Notes: a model not told the origin generated them from the sequence alone. Shown: positions 8,036-16,213, counted from the stretch's first letter. The stretch is 40,593 nucleotides of DNA from Candidatus Kapaibacterium sp. (GCA_025455065.1 JALONG010000042.1:1-40593); one strand, 5' to 3'. Program-made: numbers and translations.

Positions 8036-8560
8036 TCAGTGATTGTTCTTGCTATTGCCCTTTTTTCTATGGGCATGATGAGTAACGATACTTGCAACGA
8101 TACTCAAGCAACTTCAACGATGCCTTCTCTCCGCGCCGATAATACGGCGGAAGTTCCCTATCCTGAAGGGTATCGCCAGTGGGTACGGGTAAAAACCGCT
8201 ATTATCGGTCCGCAAAGCAAAGCATTTAAGCGGTTTGGCGGCATTCATCATATTTACGCTAATGCCAAAGCAATGGAGGGCTACAAAACAGGGCAATTTG
8301 CCGATGGTGCAATTCTCGTTTTTGATTTGCTTGAAACACTTGAACAGCAAGGAGTTACCGAAGAGGGTCCACGCAGGTTTGTGGATGTGATGGTAAAGGA
8401 TGCAAAACGTTTTGCTGACACAGGTGGCTGGGGGTTTGAAGAATTTAACGGCAATAGCACAACGGAGCGCAATATCAAAAACCTCGCTTCGACCGAATGT
8501 TTCCAATGCCATAAAAAGCAGGAACAAGCGGGGTTTGTCTTTACTAAATATCAACATTGA
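7961..8560 (+). CDS. Cytochrome P460-like haem protein with an acnA-derived N-terminus
   Basis: 199 residues. The c-type haem motif CFQCH is at 180-184 near the C-terminus. YPEGYRQWVRVKT, the FGGIHHIYAN stretch, GQFADGAILVFDLLE and GGWGFEEF are typical of the cytochrome P460 family, whose known members oxidise hydroxylamine or handle NO. Residues 1-24 are homologous to the first 24 residues of the neighbouring aconitase, and a hydrophobic export segment (25-40) follows. The gene therefore looks like a P460 reading frame fused to the acnA start. Whether the extended signal still directs export, or translation starts inside (for example the Met codons near residue 38), cannot be decided from sequence. 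The next gene starts 16 bp downstream. Confidence 0.85.
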   Translation: MSQPTSPHRTRTNLEVVGNSHKYFSSVIVLAIALFSMGMMSNDTCNDTQATSTMPSLRADNTAEVPYPEGYRQWVRVKTAIIGPQSKAFKRFGGIHHIYANAKAMEGYKTGQFADGAILVFDLLETLEQQGVTEEGPRRFVDVMVKDAKRFADTGGWGFEEFNGNSTTERNIKNLASTECFQCHKKQEQAGFVFTKYQH

Positions 8561-8576
8561 TTTGACTGAGAATATC

Positions 8577-9632
8577 ATGAAAAAGAAACATCCCACACAC
8601 AGCGTCGTTGATTTATTCTGCGGTATTGGCGGATTAACACACGGTTTCTGTCAAGAAGGATTTCATGTTGCCGCAGGTATTGATATTGACGAAAGCTGTC
8701 GTTACGGATATGAAGAGAATAATCAAGCACGGTTTATTGCGAAAAGTGTTGAGGATGTTTCGGGCGAAGAATTGTTGGGACTGTATCCGAAAGGTAGCGT
8801 CCGCATCCTCGTTGGTTGTGCGCCGTGCCAGCCTTTTTCCATGTACACCCAGAACCGCACAAGCGACAAAAAGTGGAAACTCTTACAATCGTTTGCACGA
8901 CTTGTCGAAGAAACCGCGCCTACGATTGTTTCTATGGAAAATGTGCCAATGCTGGTTCAGCATAAAAAATATCCGATATTTCAAGAGTTTGTTGCCGCCT
9001 TGAACGCCAGTCATTACCACGTTTCGTATCAACTCGTCTATTGTCCTGATTACGGCATTCCGCAGCAACGGACACGCTTGGTGTTGTTGGCTTCAAAACT
9101 TGCTCCGCTTCATCTTTTGCCGCCAACGCACACGCCGGAAGAGTATGCAACTGTGCGTACAACGATTGCGCATTTGCCGTCAATCCAAGACGGAGAGCGT
9201 CACACGGGCGATACGCTTCATTGGACAAGTTCGCTTTCTGCGCTTAACAAACAGCGTATTCGCGCTTCCAAGCCGGGTGGAACGTGGAAGGATTGGGATG
9301 AGAATTTGATAGTGGATTGCCACAAAAAAGACACAGGAAAAAACTACGGCAGCGTCTATGGGCGCATGGAATGGGACAAACCCGCACCAACCATGACTAC
9401 ACAGTTTTATGGCTACGGCAACGGACGCTTTGGTCATCCTGAACAAGACCGCGCTATTTCACCCCGTGAAGCGGCATTATTCCAGACGTTTCCCGAACAT
9501 TACCAATTTATGCCGCCAAATGGACAAATGCCTTTGCGTGTTTTGGGGCAGCATATTGGGAATGCTGTTCCGGTGCGGTTGGGGCGTGTGATAGCGCGGA
9601 GTATTAACGAGCATTTACAAGAATATTTGTGA
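8577..9632 (+). CDS. DNA (cytosine-5-)-methyltransferase
   Basis: 351 residues with the C5-methyltransferase motifs in order: AdoMet-binding VVDLFCGIGGL at 10-20, the catalytic loop GCAPCQPFS at 80-88 with Cys84, SMENV at 119-123, IPQQRTRLVLLAS at 161-173, the target-recognition region, then YGRMEWDKPAPTMTT and the C-terminal motif LGQHIGNAVP at 323-332. It methylates C5 of cytosine in a DNA sequence I cannot predict. ATG 8577 is chosen because the family begins there. The longer open frame runs back into the P460 gene. It starts 16 bp after the P460 stop and ends just before the DUF262 gene, suggesting one operon whose likely role is self-protection for a restriction or abortive-infection activity. 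Confidence 0.95.
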   Translation: MKKKHPTHSVVDLFCGIGGLTHGFCQEGFHVAAGIDIDESCRYGYEENNQARFIAKSVEDVSGEELLGLYPKGSVRILVGCAPCQPFSMYTQNRTSDKKWKLLQSFARLVEETAPTIVSMENVPMLVQHKKYPIFQEFVAALNASHYHVSYQLVYCPDYGIPQQRTRLVLLASKLAPLHLLPPTHTPEEYATVRTTIAHLPSIQDGERHTGDTLHWTSSLSALNKQRIRASKPGGTWKDWDENLIVDCHKKDTGKNYGSVYGRMEWDKPAPTMTTQFYGYGNGRFGHPEQDRAISPREAALFQTFPEHYQFMPPNGQMPLRVLGQHIGNAVPVRLGRVIARSINEHLQEYL

Positions 9633-9643
9633 GGAGAATGGAA

Positions 9644-10744
9644 ATGGCTATCAATCAAAACGGACATAATATTATTCCCCCGGAGCAAGTTGAAAAAGCC
9701 GAAGAACAGCTTAGAACCTTGCAGAGGCAGTATGATTATGATACGAAAGATTATCCCTTGCGGTATATTATGCAACTTTTTGAGGAAGATGAGCTTTTTG
9801 TTCCTGAATATCAACGTGAGCTAAAATGGAGCGAAAAGTTTCGAGTTTCATTTATTGAATCTTTATTGTTAGGCATTCCAATAGCTCCCTTATTAATTGC
9901 TCAACTTGACGATGGGCGACTAGAAATTATAGACGGAACGCAACGTACACGAACATTGCTGGAGTTTTTTAAGAATCGTCTCTGCTTGTCTGAACTAGAA
10001 AAACTGACGGAATTTGCAGGTTTCTATTTCAAGGATTTCTCTTTGTCACGCCAAAGAAAATTTGCCGAGGAGACATTACGAGTGCAAGTGATTTATGATG
10101 AAACAGACGAAAGTATTCGGTCGGACATTTTTAATCGCGTTAATACGCAATCTTTACCTCTGACCTCAAATGAAAGGCGCAGAGGGGCTTTCCCTGGACC
10201 GTTTACAGATTTTGTTGTTCTTTCAGCTAGTGATGAACGATTTACAGCACTATGCCCTGTTTCAGAAAAGCGCGGTAAAGACGAGCATCAAGAATTATGC
10301 TTGAGATTTTTCGCATATTCTGAAAACTATACGGATTTTGAGCATGACGTTGCACCATTTTTAGATGAATATGTGCAGCAAGAGAATCAACAGTTTGACG
10401 AGCAAAATCAAGCAAAAAAATCGCAGAATTTTGAAAAAATGATTGTATTTGTTAATCAATATTTTCCTCATGGTTTTGCAAAGTCTGCCAAATCAAAGGC
10501 AACACCAAGAGTGAGATTTGAAGCTATTTCCGTTGGTTCTCATTTGGCACTTCAAGAAAATTCGGAAACTATTCCGCAATACATGGACTGGCTGGAATCC
10601 GATGAGTTTATTGAGTTCACAACTTCAGATGCAAGCAATAATCAAGGAAAATTAAAACGCCGTGTTGAATTTGTCAGAGATTGTTTACTAAACCGCATTA
10701 CAAAAGATGACCTCAATTACACACGCATTTCGCAACGACTTTAA
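9644..10744 (+). CDS. DUF262 (GmrSD N-terminal-like / ParB-fold) protein without a visible HNH domain
   Basis: 366 residues. VPEYQRELKW at 53-62, IIDGTQRTRTLLEFF at 95-109 and FNRVNTQSLPLT at 163-174 are the three hallmark blocks of DUF262. These carry the (D/E)GxQRxxT nucleotide-binding/hydrolysis signature seen in GmrS-type restriction proteins. The C-terminal ~170 residues show no DUF1524 HNH motif, unlike full type IV GmrSD enzymes. ATG 9644 has GAGGAG 7 nt upstream. ATG 9638 and GTG 9629 are possible alternatives, the latter overlapping the methyltransferase stop. It lies between a C5 methyltransferase and a HEPN nuclease, so it probably supplies an NTP-dependent sensing or switching role. 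Confidence 0.88.
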   Translation: MAINQNGHNIIPPEQVEKAEEQLRTLQRQYDYDTKDYPLRYIMQLFEEDELFVPEYQRELKWSEKFRVSFIESLLLGIPIAPLLIAQLDDGRLEIIDGTQRTRTLLEFFKNRLCLSELEKLTEFAGFYFKDFSLSRQRKFAEETLRVQVIYDETDESIRSDIFNRVNTQSLPLTSNERRRGAFPGPFTDFVVLSASDERFTALCPVSEKRGKDEHQELCLRFFAYSENYTDFEHDVAPFLDEYVQQENQQFDEQNQAKKSQNFEKMIVFVNQYFPHGFAKSAKSKATPRVRFEAISVGSHLALQENSETIPQYMDWLESDEFIEFTTSDASNNQGKLKRRVEFVRDCLLNRITKDDLNYTRISQRL

Positions 10745-11438
10745 TCAACGAGTTCACGAAGTAAACGTGTACTTTGAGTTCCTGTCTCACTTGAAAATCA
10801 AGGCTGTCCTTGAGTATGAAACCTCGCTTGGGCAGCAACGAACCAATGTTCAAGGTGAACTTGTGCCTATACTGAAAGCAAATGGATTTCTCCTGCTCTA
10901 CAACCTCGTAGAATCCTCATGCCGCGAGGCTTTTCGTGCGATTTATGATACGGTCAATAGCGAGCAGATGCACTTTGAAAATGCCGCAGAAACCATACAA
11001 AAACTCTGGATTAAGCAGATTATTGGCGGTAAAACAAAGCCCGAAAACACATTGCTGACGGCAAGCGCAATGATTGATTTCATTCTCACACAGCAAATTA
11101 TTGAGTTCGATGAAAAATATGTCAAAAGGCAGCTTTTACAAGGCTTCCGAGGCAACATTGATGCCAAAGGAATACGAGGTCTTGCTGCGGAATATGGTTT
11201 TAGCTCTACATTGCCAACGGGCAGAGAGCAACTTGGTGATAATTTGTTGGAAATCAAAGACCGCCGACAGGATTTAGCGCACGGGCTCAAGACTTTTTCT
11301 GAATGTGGGCGCAAATTCACTGAGGATGAAATGATGACATACAAGACGAATATTGTCGAGTATTTGGACGCAATCCTCACTAACATCGAAACATTCCTCA
11401 ACCAAAAACACTACAAGAAAACTACTCTAACTCCCTAA
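10707..11438 (+). CDS. HEPN-domain nuclease of the MAE_28990/MAE_18760 type
   Basis: 243 residues, largely helical. The HEPN active-site signature R-x4-H is at 187-192 (RQDLAH) inside IKDRRQDLAHG. An N-terminal block has FLLLYNLVESSCREAF at 61-76, typical of this HEPN branch. HEPN domains are usually metal-independent RNases, and in defence settings they act as growth-arresting effectors. The start overlaps the end of the DUF262 gene by 38 nt, pointing to translational coupling. It is the last gene before acnA (39 bp gap). That it is the effector of a C5-methyltransferase/DUF262/HEPN system is inference from motif and order. Confidence 0.85.
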   Translation: MTSITHAFRNDFNQRVHEVNVYFEFLSHLKIKAVLEYETSLGQQRTNVQGELVPILKANGFLLLYNLVESSCREAFRAIYDTVNSEQMHFENAAETIQKLWIKQIIGGKTKPENTLLTASAMIDFILTQQIIEFDEKYVKRQLLQGFRGNIDAKGIRGLAAEYGFSSTLPTGREQLGDNLLEIKDRRQDLAHGLKTFSECGRKFTEDEMMTYKTNIVEYLDAILTNIETFLNQKHYKKTTLTP

Positions 11439-11477
11439 CTCAATTCATTTTTTCACCTCTAAACCTTGTTTGGATTT

Positions 11478-14189
11478 ATGAGCCAACCAACCTCCCCCTA
11501 CCGCATTGACGCTTCGCTCCAAGCCGGCGGCAAGTCGCATAAATACTTCGATTTGAAGGCATTGGACGCGAAAAATGGCGGCAAAGTTGCGAAACTGCCG
11601 TTTTCGATTCGCATTCTGCTCGAAAACGCTATTCGTAATTTTGACGACCTTGCGACCAACAACTCCCACATCGAAACCATTCTCAACTGGCAGCCAAAAC
11701 CGCCCGAAGAGGAAATTCCGTATATGCCCGCACGGGTGCTGATGCAAGATTTTACGGGCGTTCCAGCTGTTGTGGATATTGCCTCGATTCGCGCTGAATA
11801 CGCCCGCAAAGGCGGTAATCCCGACGACGTGAACCCGCTTATTCCCGTGGATTTGGTCATTGACCACTCCGTGATGGTAGATTACTACGGCACACCCGAC
11901 GCGCTCAACCAAAACGTGGAAGTCGAGTACGAGCGCAATATGGAGCGGTATCAGTTCCTGAAATGGGCGCAAAAAGGCTTCCGTAATTTCTCCGTTGTGC
12001 CGCCGGGCATGGGCATTTGCCACCAGGTAAACCTCGAATACCTCGCACACGGCGTAATTGCTCGTGATGGCTATGCTTTCCCCGACACGCTCGTCGGTAC
12101 GGACTCGCATACGCCGATGGTGAACGGTATCGGCGTGATTGGCTGGGGCGTTGGGGGCATTGAGGCAGAAGCCGCCTTGCTTGGTCAGCCGTCGTTTTTC
12201 CTCATTCCCGAAGTGATTGGTCTGCGCCTCACGGGCAAGCCGCCGCTTGGCACCACCGCTACCGACCTTGTTCTCACCATTACGCGCCTTCTCCGCGATT
12301 ACGGAGTGGTGAATAAGTTTGTGGAAGTGTTTGGTCCCGGATTAGACAACCTCTCCGTAACTGACCGCGCAACGATTAGCAATATGTCGCCGGAATTTGG
12401 CTGCACCGTAACCTACTTCCCGATTGACACGCGGACGCTGGAATACCTTACCAAATCCGGTCGCTCGGCTGACCAAGTAGATTTGGTTGAAAAATATGCA
12501 AAAGCAAATTTGCTCTGGCGCGAAAACGAAGACCAAATCGTTTATACGCACGTGCTGGAACTCGACATGAGTACCGTAGAGCCGACGGTTGCCGGTCCGA
12601 AGCGCCCGCAGGACAAAGTTCTCATGCGCAATTTGAAAAGCACTGTTGCTTCCACGATGGACAAAACCTTCTCACGCAAATACGTTGAGCCGAAAGACCG
12701 CAAAGTCGGTGAATTGAACGGACACGTGCGCTCACTTCAAGTAGAAGGCGAAAATTTCACGCTTGAGGACGGCTCGGTCGTGATTGCCGCTATCACAAGC
12801 TGCACCAACACGTCCAACCCCGACGTAATGATTGGTGCGGGTTTGGTGGCACAAAAGGCAGTTGCGCTGGGATTAGAAGTGAAACCTTGGGTGAAAACAA
12901 GTCTCGCGCCCGGCTCGAAGGTGGTTACGGAATATCTGAAACGCGCCAATGTGCTTGGCGACCTCGAAAAACTGCGCTTCCACGTAACGGGCTACGGCTG
13001 CACCACGTGTATCGGCAATTCCGGTCCGCTCAACGCGCCGATTGCTGCGACGATTGACAAAGGTGATTTGGCGGTAGCGTCGGCTCTTTCGGGCAATCGG
13101 AATTTCGAGGCGCGTGTTCACAACCAAGTCAAAATGAACTTCCTCATGTCGCCGATGCTGGTAGTGGCATTCGCGCTTGCAGGGCGCATAGATATTGACA
13201 TGGAGACCGAACCGCTTGGCACGGGCAAAGACGGTAAGCCCGTTTTCCTCAAAGATATTTGGCCATCAAACGACGAAATTCATGCAGCCGTGAGCGCAGC
13301 GCTCAAAACCGAAGACTTCAAAACGCAGTACGGAAGCGCGTTTGCAGGCGGCAAAGAGTGGCAAGACCTCGTTGCGCCGACGGGCAAAGTGTTCGATTGG
13401 CAAGAAAGTTCGACTTACATCAAAGAATCGCCCTTTTTCAAAGACCTGCCTGAAAAACCGACCGACCCGAAAGACATCACTGGCGCACGGGTGCTGCTCG
13501 CGCTGGGCGACATGATTACCACCGACCACATCTCGCCCGCAGGCGGCTTCAAAGAAGGCACACCGGCTGGGAAGTATTTGGTTGGGCGCGGCGTGAAAAA
13601 GGAAGATTTCAATTCCTACGGCGCACGGCGCGGACACGATGAGGTGATGATTCGCGGCACATTTGCTAACGTCCGCATCAAAAATGCACTGGCGGACAAA
13701 GAAGGCGGCTTCACGACGTATTTGCCGGAGAACGAAGCAACGACGGTCTATGAAGCATCGGTGAAGTACAAAGCGGCAAAAATCCCCGTGATAATTTTAG
13801 CAGGCAAAGAGTACGGAAGCGGCTCCTCACGCGATTGGGCGGCAAAAGGTACGTTTTTGCTGGGTGTGCGGGCGGTTATTGCCGAAAGCTACGAGCGTAT
13901 CCACCGCTCGAATTTGGTGGGCATGGGCGTTCTGCCGATGCAGTACAAACCCGGGCAAACGGCGGCTTCGCTGGGGCTAACGGGACGCGAGACGTTTGAT
14001 ATTCAGGGCATCTCGAAAGGCTTAGTGCCACTCGAAGAACTGACCATCAAAGCCACGCGCGAAGACGGCACGAGTTTCACCTTCACGGTAGATTCCCGCA
14101 TTGACAACAAAATCGAAGTGGAATACTACAAGCATGGTGGGATTTTGCAGTATGTGTTGCGTCAGTTTTTGGCAAGGAAGAATGGGTAA
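11478..14189 (+). CDS. acnA: Aconitate hydratase A
   Basis: 903 residues of the AcnA/IRP1 type. Interconverts citrate and isocitrate in the TCA cycle using a [4Fe-4S] cluster. The cluster ligands are visible: Cys442 in SCTNTSNPDV, and Cys508 and Cys511 in GYGCTTCIGNSG. The swivel domain shows GDMITTDHISPAG and KEYGSGSSRDWAAKG. Length and motifs are intact, so the gene should be functional. ATG 11478 matches the family start. Partial copies of its 5' end (7919-8035) and 3' end (17989-18089) flank the two accessory modules on either side. The present upstream spacer is only 39 bp after the HEPN gene. The ancestral promoter may now lie upstream of 7919, leaving acnA dependent on read-through or a weak local promoter. 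Confidence 0.97.
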   Translation: MSQPTSPYRIDASLQAGGKSHKYFDLKALDAKNGGKVAKLPFSIRILLENAIRNFDDLATNNSHIETILNWQPKPPEEEIPYMPARVLMQDFTGVPAVVDIASIRAEYARKGGNPDDVNPLIPVDLVIDHSVMVDYYGTPDALNQNVEVEYERNMERYQFLKWAQKGFRNFSVVPPGMGICHQVNLEYLAHGVIARDGYAFPDTLVGTDSHTPMVNGIGVIGWGVGGIEAEAALLGQPSFFLIPEVIGLRLTGKPPLGTTATDLVLTITRLLRDYGVVNKFVEVFGPGLDNLSVTDRATISNMSPEFGCTVTYFPIDTRTLEYLTKSGRSADQVDLVEKYAKANLLWRENEDQIVYTHVLELDMSTVEPTVAGPKRPQDKVLMRNLKSTVASTMDKTFSRKYVEPKDRKVGELNGHVRSLQVEGENFTLEDGSVVIAAITSCTNTSNPDVMIGAGLVAQKAVALGLEVKPWVKTSLAPGSKVVTEYLKRANVLGDLEKLRFHVTGYGCTTCIGNSGPLNAPIAATIDKGDLAVASALSGNRNFEARVHNQVKMNFLMSPMLVVAFALAGRIDIDMETEPLGTGKDGKPVFLKDIWPSNDEIHAAVSAALKTEDFKTQYGSAFAGGKEWQDLVAPTGKVFDWQESSTYIKESPFFKDLPEKPTDPKDITGARVLLALGDMITTDHISPAGGFKEGTPAGKYLVGRGVKKEDFNSYGARRGHDEVMIRGTFANVRIKNALADKEGGFTTYLPENEATTVYEASVKYKAAKIPVIILAGKEYGSGSSRDWAAKGTFLLGVRAVIAESYERIHRSNLVGMGVLPMQYKPGQTAASLGLTGRETFDIQGISKGLVPLEELTIKATREDGTSFTFTVDSRIDNKIEVEYYKHGGILQYVLRQFLARKNG

Positions 14190-14204
14190 ATGATTTGCTT
14201 GCGG

Positions 14205-14234
14205 CTCTCCACCTTGCCTTGGCGGGGTGGAGAG
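14205..14234 (+). terminator. Probable terminator of acnA
   Basis: A 9-bp perfect stem CTCTCCACC / GGTGGAGAG with a 12-nt loop lies 15 bp after the acnA stop and is followed by TTTCATTAATTTT. The T-tract is interrupted, so termination may be partial. It differs from the hairpin that follows the acnA-end copies at 18093 and 18957. Confidence 0.7.
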
Positions 14235-14287
14235 TTTCATTAATTTTCATTAATTCTAAATCTTACTTGATTTGTATTGTAGCTATT

Positions 14288-14740
14288 ATGAAAAATCATC
14301 TTGTAAACCTCCTTCTGGAAGCATATAAACTGTCGGAGTTGGAAAGAAAACTTGCTGCGATGGGCATAGATGCGTCTCACGCATTTGGATCTTTTGATAT
14401 AGCGGAAATTGTATTTGATATTATTGGATTTCCAGAAGATAATACATTGGAGTATTCGTGGAAGCCAATAGCTGGTATTGATGATGGAGAAAAAGAATAC
14501 AGAATTGTAAATGGTCAAAAAGTTGAACTCCGTGATGAAGATGAAAATCTATTTGCTAGAGACTGGTTAAATGACAAGCTGTTTGAAGTTTTTACAGATG
14601 AAAACAATCGCAAAATCACCATAAACGAAGATGGTTATTTCTTAAATGATATTGATTTAGAAAAGGTCAAAGCAAATCTGAGTGAGTTTGTTGATTGGCT
14701 CTATAATGAGTTGGAAGAATGGAAAAATGAAAAAAAATAA
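14288..14740 (+). CDS. Hypothetical acidic protein
   Basis: 150 residues, strongly acidic in the second half (ELRDEDENLFARDW, DLEKVKANLSEFVDWLYNELEEW). I do not recognise a family. There is no signal peptide or membrane segment. Predicted secondary structure by eye is a helical N-terminus (1-35), a mixed middle with an FDIAEIVFDIIGFPEDN segment, and a C-terminal helix. Codon and base use are visibly more A/T-rich than acnA. Together with the next two genes (46 and 12 bp gaps) it looks like a foreign block. Acidic proteins of this size in defence and toxin loci are often antitoxins, inhibitors or immunity proteins, but nothing here proves that. ATG 14288 is preferred over the longer frame that would run through the acnA terminator. 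Confidence 0.7.
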   Translation: MKNHLVNLLLEAYKLSELERKLAAMGIDASHAFGSFDIAEIVFDIIGFPEDNTLEYSWKPIAGIDDGEKEYRIVNGQKVELRDEDENLFARDWLNDKLFEVFTDENNRKITINEDGYFLNDIDLEKVKANLSEFVDWLYNELEEWKNEKK

Positions 14741-14786
14741 TGACAAGAGGCTGGGCTAAATTTTCAAACATATTTTCTTGAATCAA

Positions 14787-15068
14787 ATGGCATATCATAC
14801 AGTCAATAACACATATATCATCAGTTATGATCTGTCGCAAGGAGGTGATTATGATGCTATATTTAATGCCATCAAATCATACAAAACTTGGGCGCATATT
14901 ACACAATCTACCTGGGCTATCGCAACGGATAAGAGTATAACAGATGTACGCGATCATCTGAAAAGTTTGATGTCTGCTGGTAGTAGGATTTTTGTTGTAA
15001 AATCCGCTTCATTAGCTGCCTGGGATAATGTAATATGTTCAAATGAATGGCTGAAAAAAAATCTATAA
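14787..15068 (+). CDS. Cas2-like protein (ferredoxin-like fold, 'SinR family' type)
   Basis: 93 residues with the Cas2/VapD-like pattern: beta strand TYIISYDL with the conserved Asp, helix DYDAIFNAIKSYKTW, strand HITQSTWAIAT, helix ITDVRDHLKSLM, and strand RIFVVKS. The SYDL and Q-S-T-W blocks correspond to the Cas2 strand ending in Asp and its Q-S-V-F region. No cas1, other cas gene or CRISPR array is present, so a role in spacer acquisition is unlikely. It is followed 12 bp later by a two-helix membrane protein. A nucleic-acid-binding or RNase role is possible from the fold but not shown. ATG 14787 is chosen over the in-frame TTG at 14778. Confidence 0.75.
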   Translation: MAYHTVNNTYIISYDLSQGGDYDAIFNAIKSYKTWAHITQSTWAIATDKSITDVRDHLKSLMSAGSRIFVVKSASLAAWDNVICSNEWLKKNL

Positions 15069-15080
15069 TGCTAGAATTAT

Positions 15081-15497
15081 ATGACAGAGTTAATTAACAC
15101 ACCCATAGAAGCTGAAATTCAAGATGGTCATTCAGTTGAACGCCATATATCGGCTCAAGAAAATTCTTCTGGTGAAATTCATCCTCAAATAAAAAGAGCT
15201 AGGGTAGATTCTCTCATTATTTATGATGTTACTGAAGGAGAGCTTGAAACTATCGAAAGAGGGTCACCAAGTTCTTTATATCTAAATATATCAATAGCTT
15301 TGTTATCTATTGCTATTTCTTTTTTGATTACCCTCTTAACGTTTGACTTCAAGGATAAAATTTACTTATTCATTGTTTTTGTTCTTGTAACTATTGTTGG
15401 AATTTGCTTAGGAGTAATTCTCTTTATTGTTTGGTGGCGTACAAAAAATGACGTAGACATAGTTTTGAAGAAAATAAAAGAAAGAGCAAATCAATAA
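15081..15497 (+). CDS. Two-helix membrane protein paired with the Cas2-like gene
   Basis: 138 residues. The N-terminal ~60 residues are soluble and contain RVDSLIIYDVTEGELETIERGSPSS leading into the membrane (residues 41-65). Two membrane helices lie at about 66-87 and 94-118, separated by a short charged loop (DFKDK), and are followed by a basic tail (WWRTKNDVDIVLKKIKER). The layout resembles the two-helix predicted effectors (such as SLATT-type) found in defence loci, but I see no specific motif that assigns it. Close spacing to the Cas2-like gene and shared A/T-rich composition suggest a two-gene unit, with the soluble Cas2-like protein as sensor and this as membrane effector. That model is inference. 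Confidence 0.75.
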   Translation: MTELINTPIEAEIQDGHSVERHISAQENSSGEIHPQIKRARVDSLIIYDVTEGELETIERGSPSSLYLNISIALLSIAISFLITLLTFDFKDKIYLFIVFVLVTIVGICLGVILFIVWWRTKNDVDIVLKKIKERANQ

Positions 15498-15531
15498 AAA
15501 TAAAATAACTCTGCACCAGAAAATCAGCACC

Positions 15532-15762
15532 ATGCAAACACTCCACATCCGCATCAGCGACCGCGACGCAAAGGCGTACAATCTCAGCACCGAGAAGGAA
15601 ATATCCTTTCCTGAATTGGTAGAGAGCATTAGCCGCGTCTATGCCAAGCAAGCACTTCTCGAATGTAACGCCATTGCAGAAAAGAACGGGCTTTCAGCGA
15701 TGAGCCTTGACGACATCAATGCGGAAATTCGGGCTGTTCGCCATGCAAAAAATCATTCTTGA
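15532..15762 (+). CDS. Antitoxin partner of the PIN toxin
   Basis: 76 residues. It begins MQTLHIRISDRDAKAYNLS, an extended N-terminus like those of small ribbon- or AbrB-like antitoxins, and continues as a helix-rich tail ending in LDDINAEIRAVRHAKNHS that would wrap the toxin. The stop overlaps the PIN gene start by 20 nt, the usual antitoxin-first coupled arrangement. Assignment rests on the partner and size. Base composition returns to that of the host, unlike the A/T-rich block just upstream. Confidence 0.8.
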   Translation: MQTLHIRISDRDAKAYNLSTEKEISFPELVESISRVYAKQALLECNAIAEKNGLSAMSLDDINAEIRAVRHAKNHS

Positions 15763-16159
15763 CACCAACGTTATTGTTTCGGCACTTATTTCACATTCTG
15801 CTCCAACGCAGATTGTCTATGAATGTGTGTTGGAGCAAGCCCTCATGCTGTGCCTGTCGGATGCAATTCTGGAAGAATACGTCGAGGTATTGGCACGGGG
15901 AAAATTTAGCAAAGTGCAAGGATTCAGGCATAATGCTGACGTGGTACTGTCGAAAATACGCGATTTGGCACAGTTCTACAAACCACAGATTGCCGTTGAA
16001 CTTCTCAGTGATGCGGATGACAACAAATTTTTAGAATTAGCATTGGCAAGTTCAGCTGATTTCCTCATTACAGGCAATACGCAAGACTTCACGATAACAG
16101 AATTTGAATACACCAGAATTGTTACGCCGCGAGAGTATTGGGATTTGTACCGTCCATAA
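15743..16159 (+). CDS. PIN-domain toxin (COG1569-type)
   Basis: 138 residues from ATG 15743. The PIN acidic residues are in place: Asp7 in ILDTNVIVSAL, Glu44/45 in AILEEYVEVL, Asp90-Asp93 in LSDADDNKFLELA, and Asp115 in ITGNTQDF. PIN toxins are Mg-dependent RNases, commonly cutting tRNA, rRNA or mRNA. The start lies inside the antitoxin frame and supports coupled translation. All catalytic positions are present, so it may be active. It sits between the Cas2-like pair and the HindIII-type genes. Confidence 0.9.
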   Translation: MQKIILDTNVIVSALISHSAPTQIVYECVLEQALMLCLSDAILEEYVEVLARGKFSKVQGFRHNADVVLSKIRDLAQFYKPQIAVELLSDADDNKFLELALASSADFLITGNTQDFTITEFEYTRIVTPREYWDLYRP

Positions 16160-16163
16160 ACAG

Positions 16164-16213
16164 TAATTGATTGGAAGCCCTACTACTGGTTGTGGTGCGG
16201 CTTATATTTTTCA
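16164..16213 (+). repeat. Hairpin leader repeat, copy 1 (upstream of the restriction gene)
   Basis: TAATTGATTGGAAGCCCTAC, an inner loop, then GTGGTGCGGCTTATATTTTT. It is the same unit as at 18093, 18295 and 18957, with outer stem AAGCC/GGCTT. It ends about 22 nt before the ATG of the HindIII-family gene, so it could act as a terminator for the PIN pair or as a leader structure for the restriction gene. Confidence 0.75.

Noticed and set aside
9644-10744. Complete GmrSD type IV restriction enzyme
   Set aside because: The DUF262 half is clear, but no DUF1524 HNH motif can be found in the C-terminal part or in the next gene, which carries a HEPN motif instead.
14787-15068. CRISPR-Cas locus suggested by the Cas2-like protein
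   Set aside because: No direct-repeat/spacer array, cas1 or any other cas gene is visible on either strand; the protein is treated as a stand-alone Cas2-like family member.
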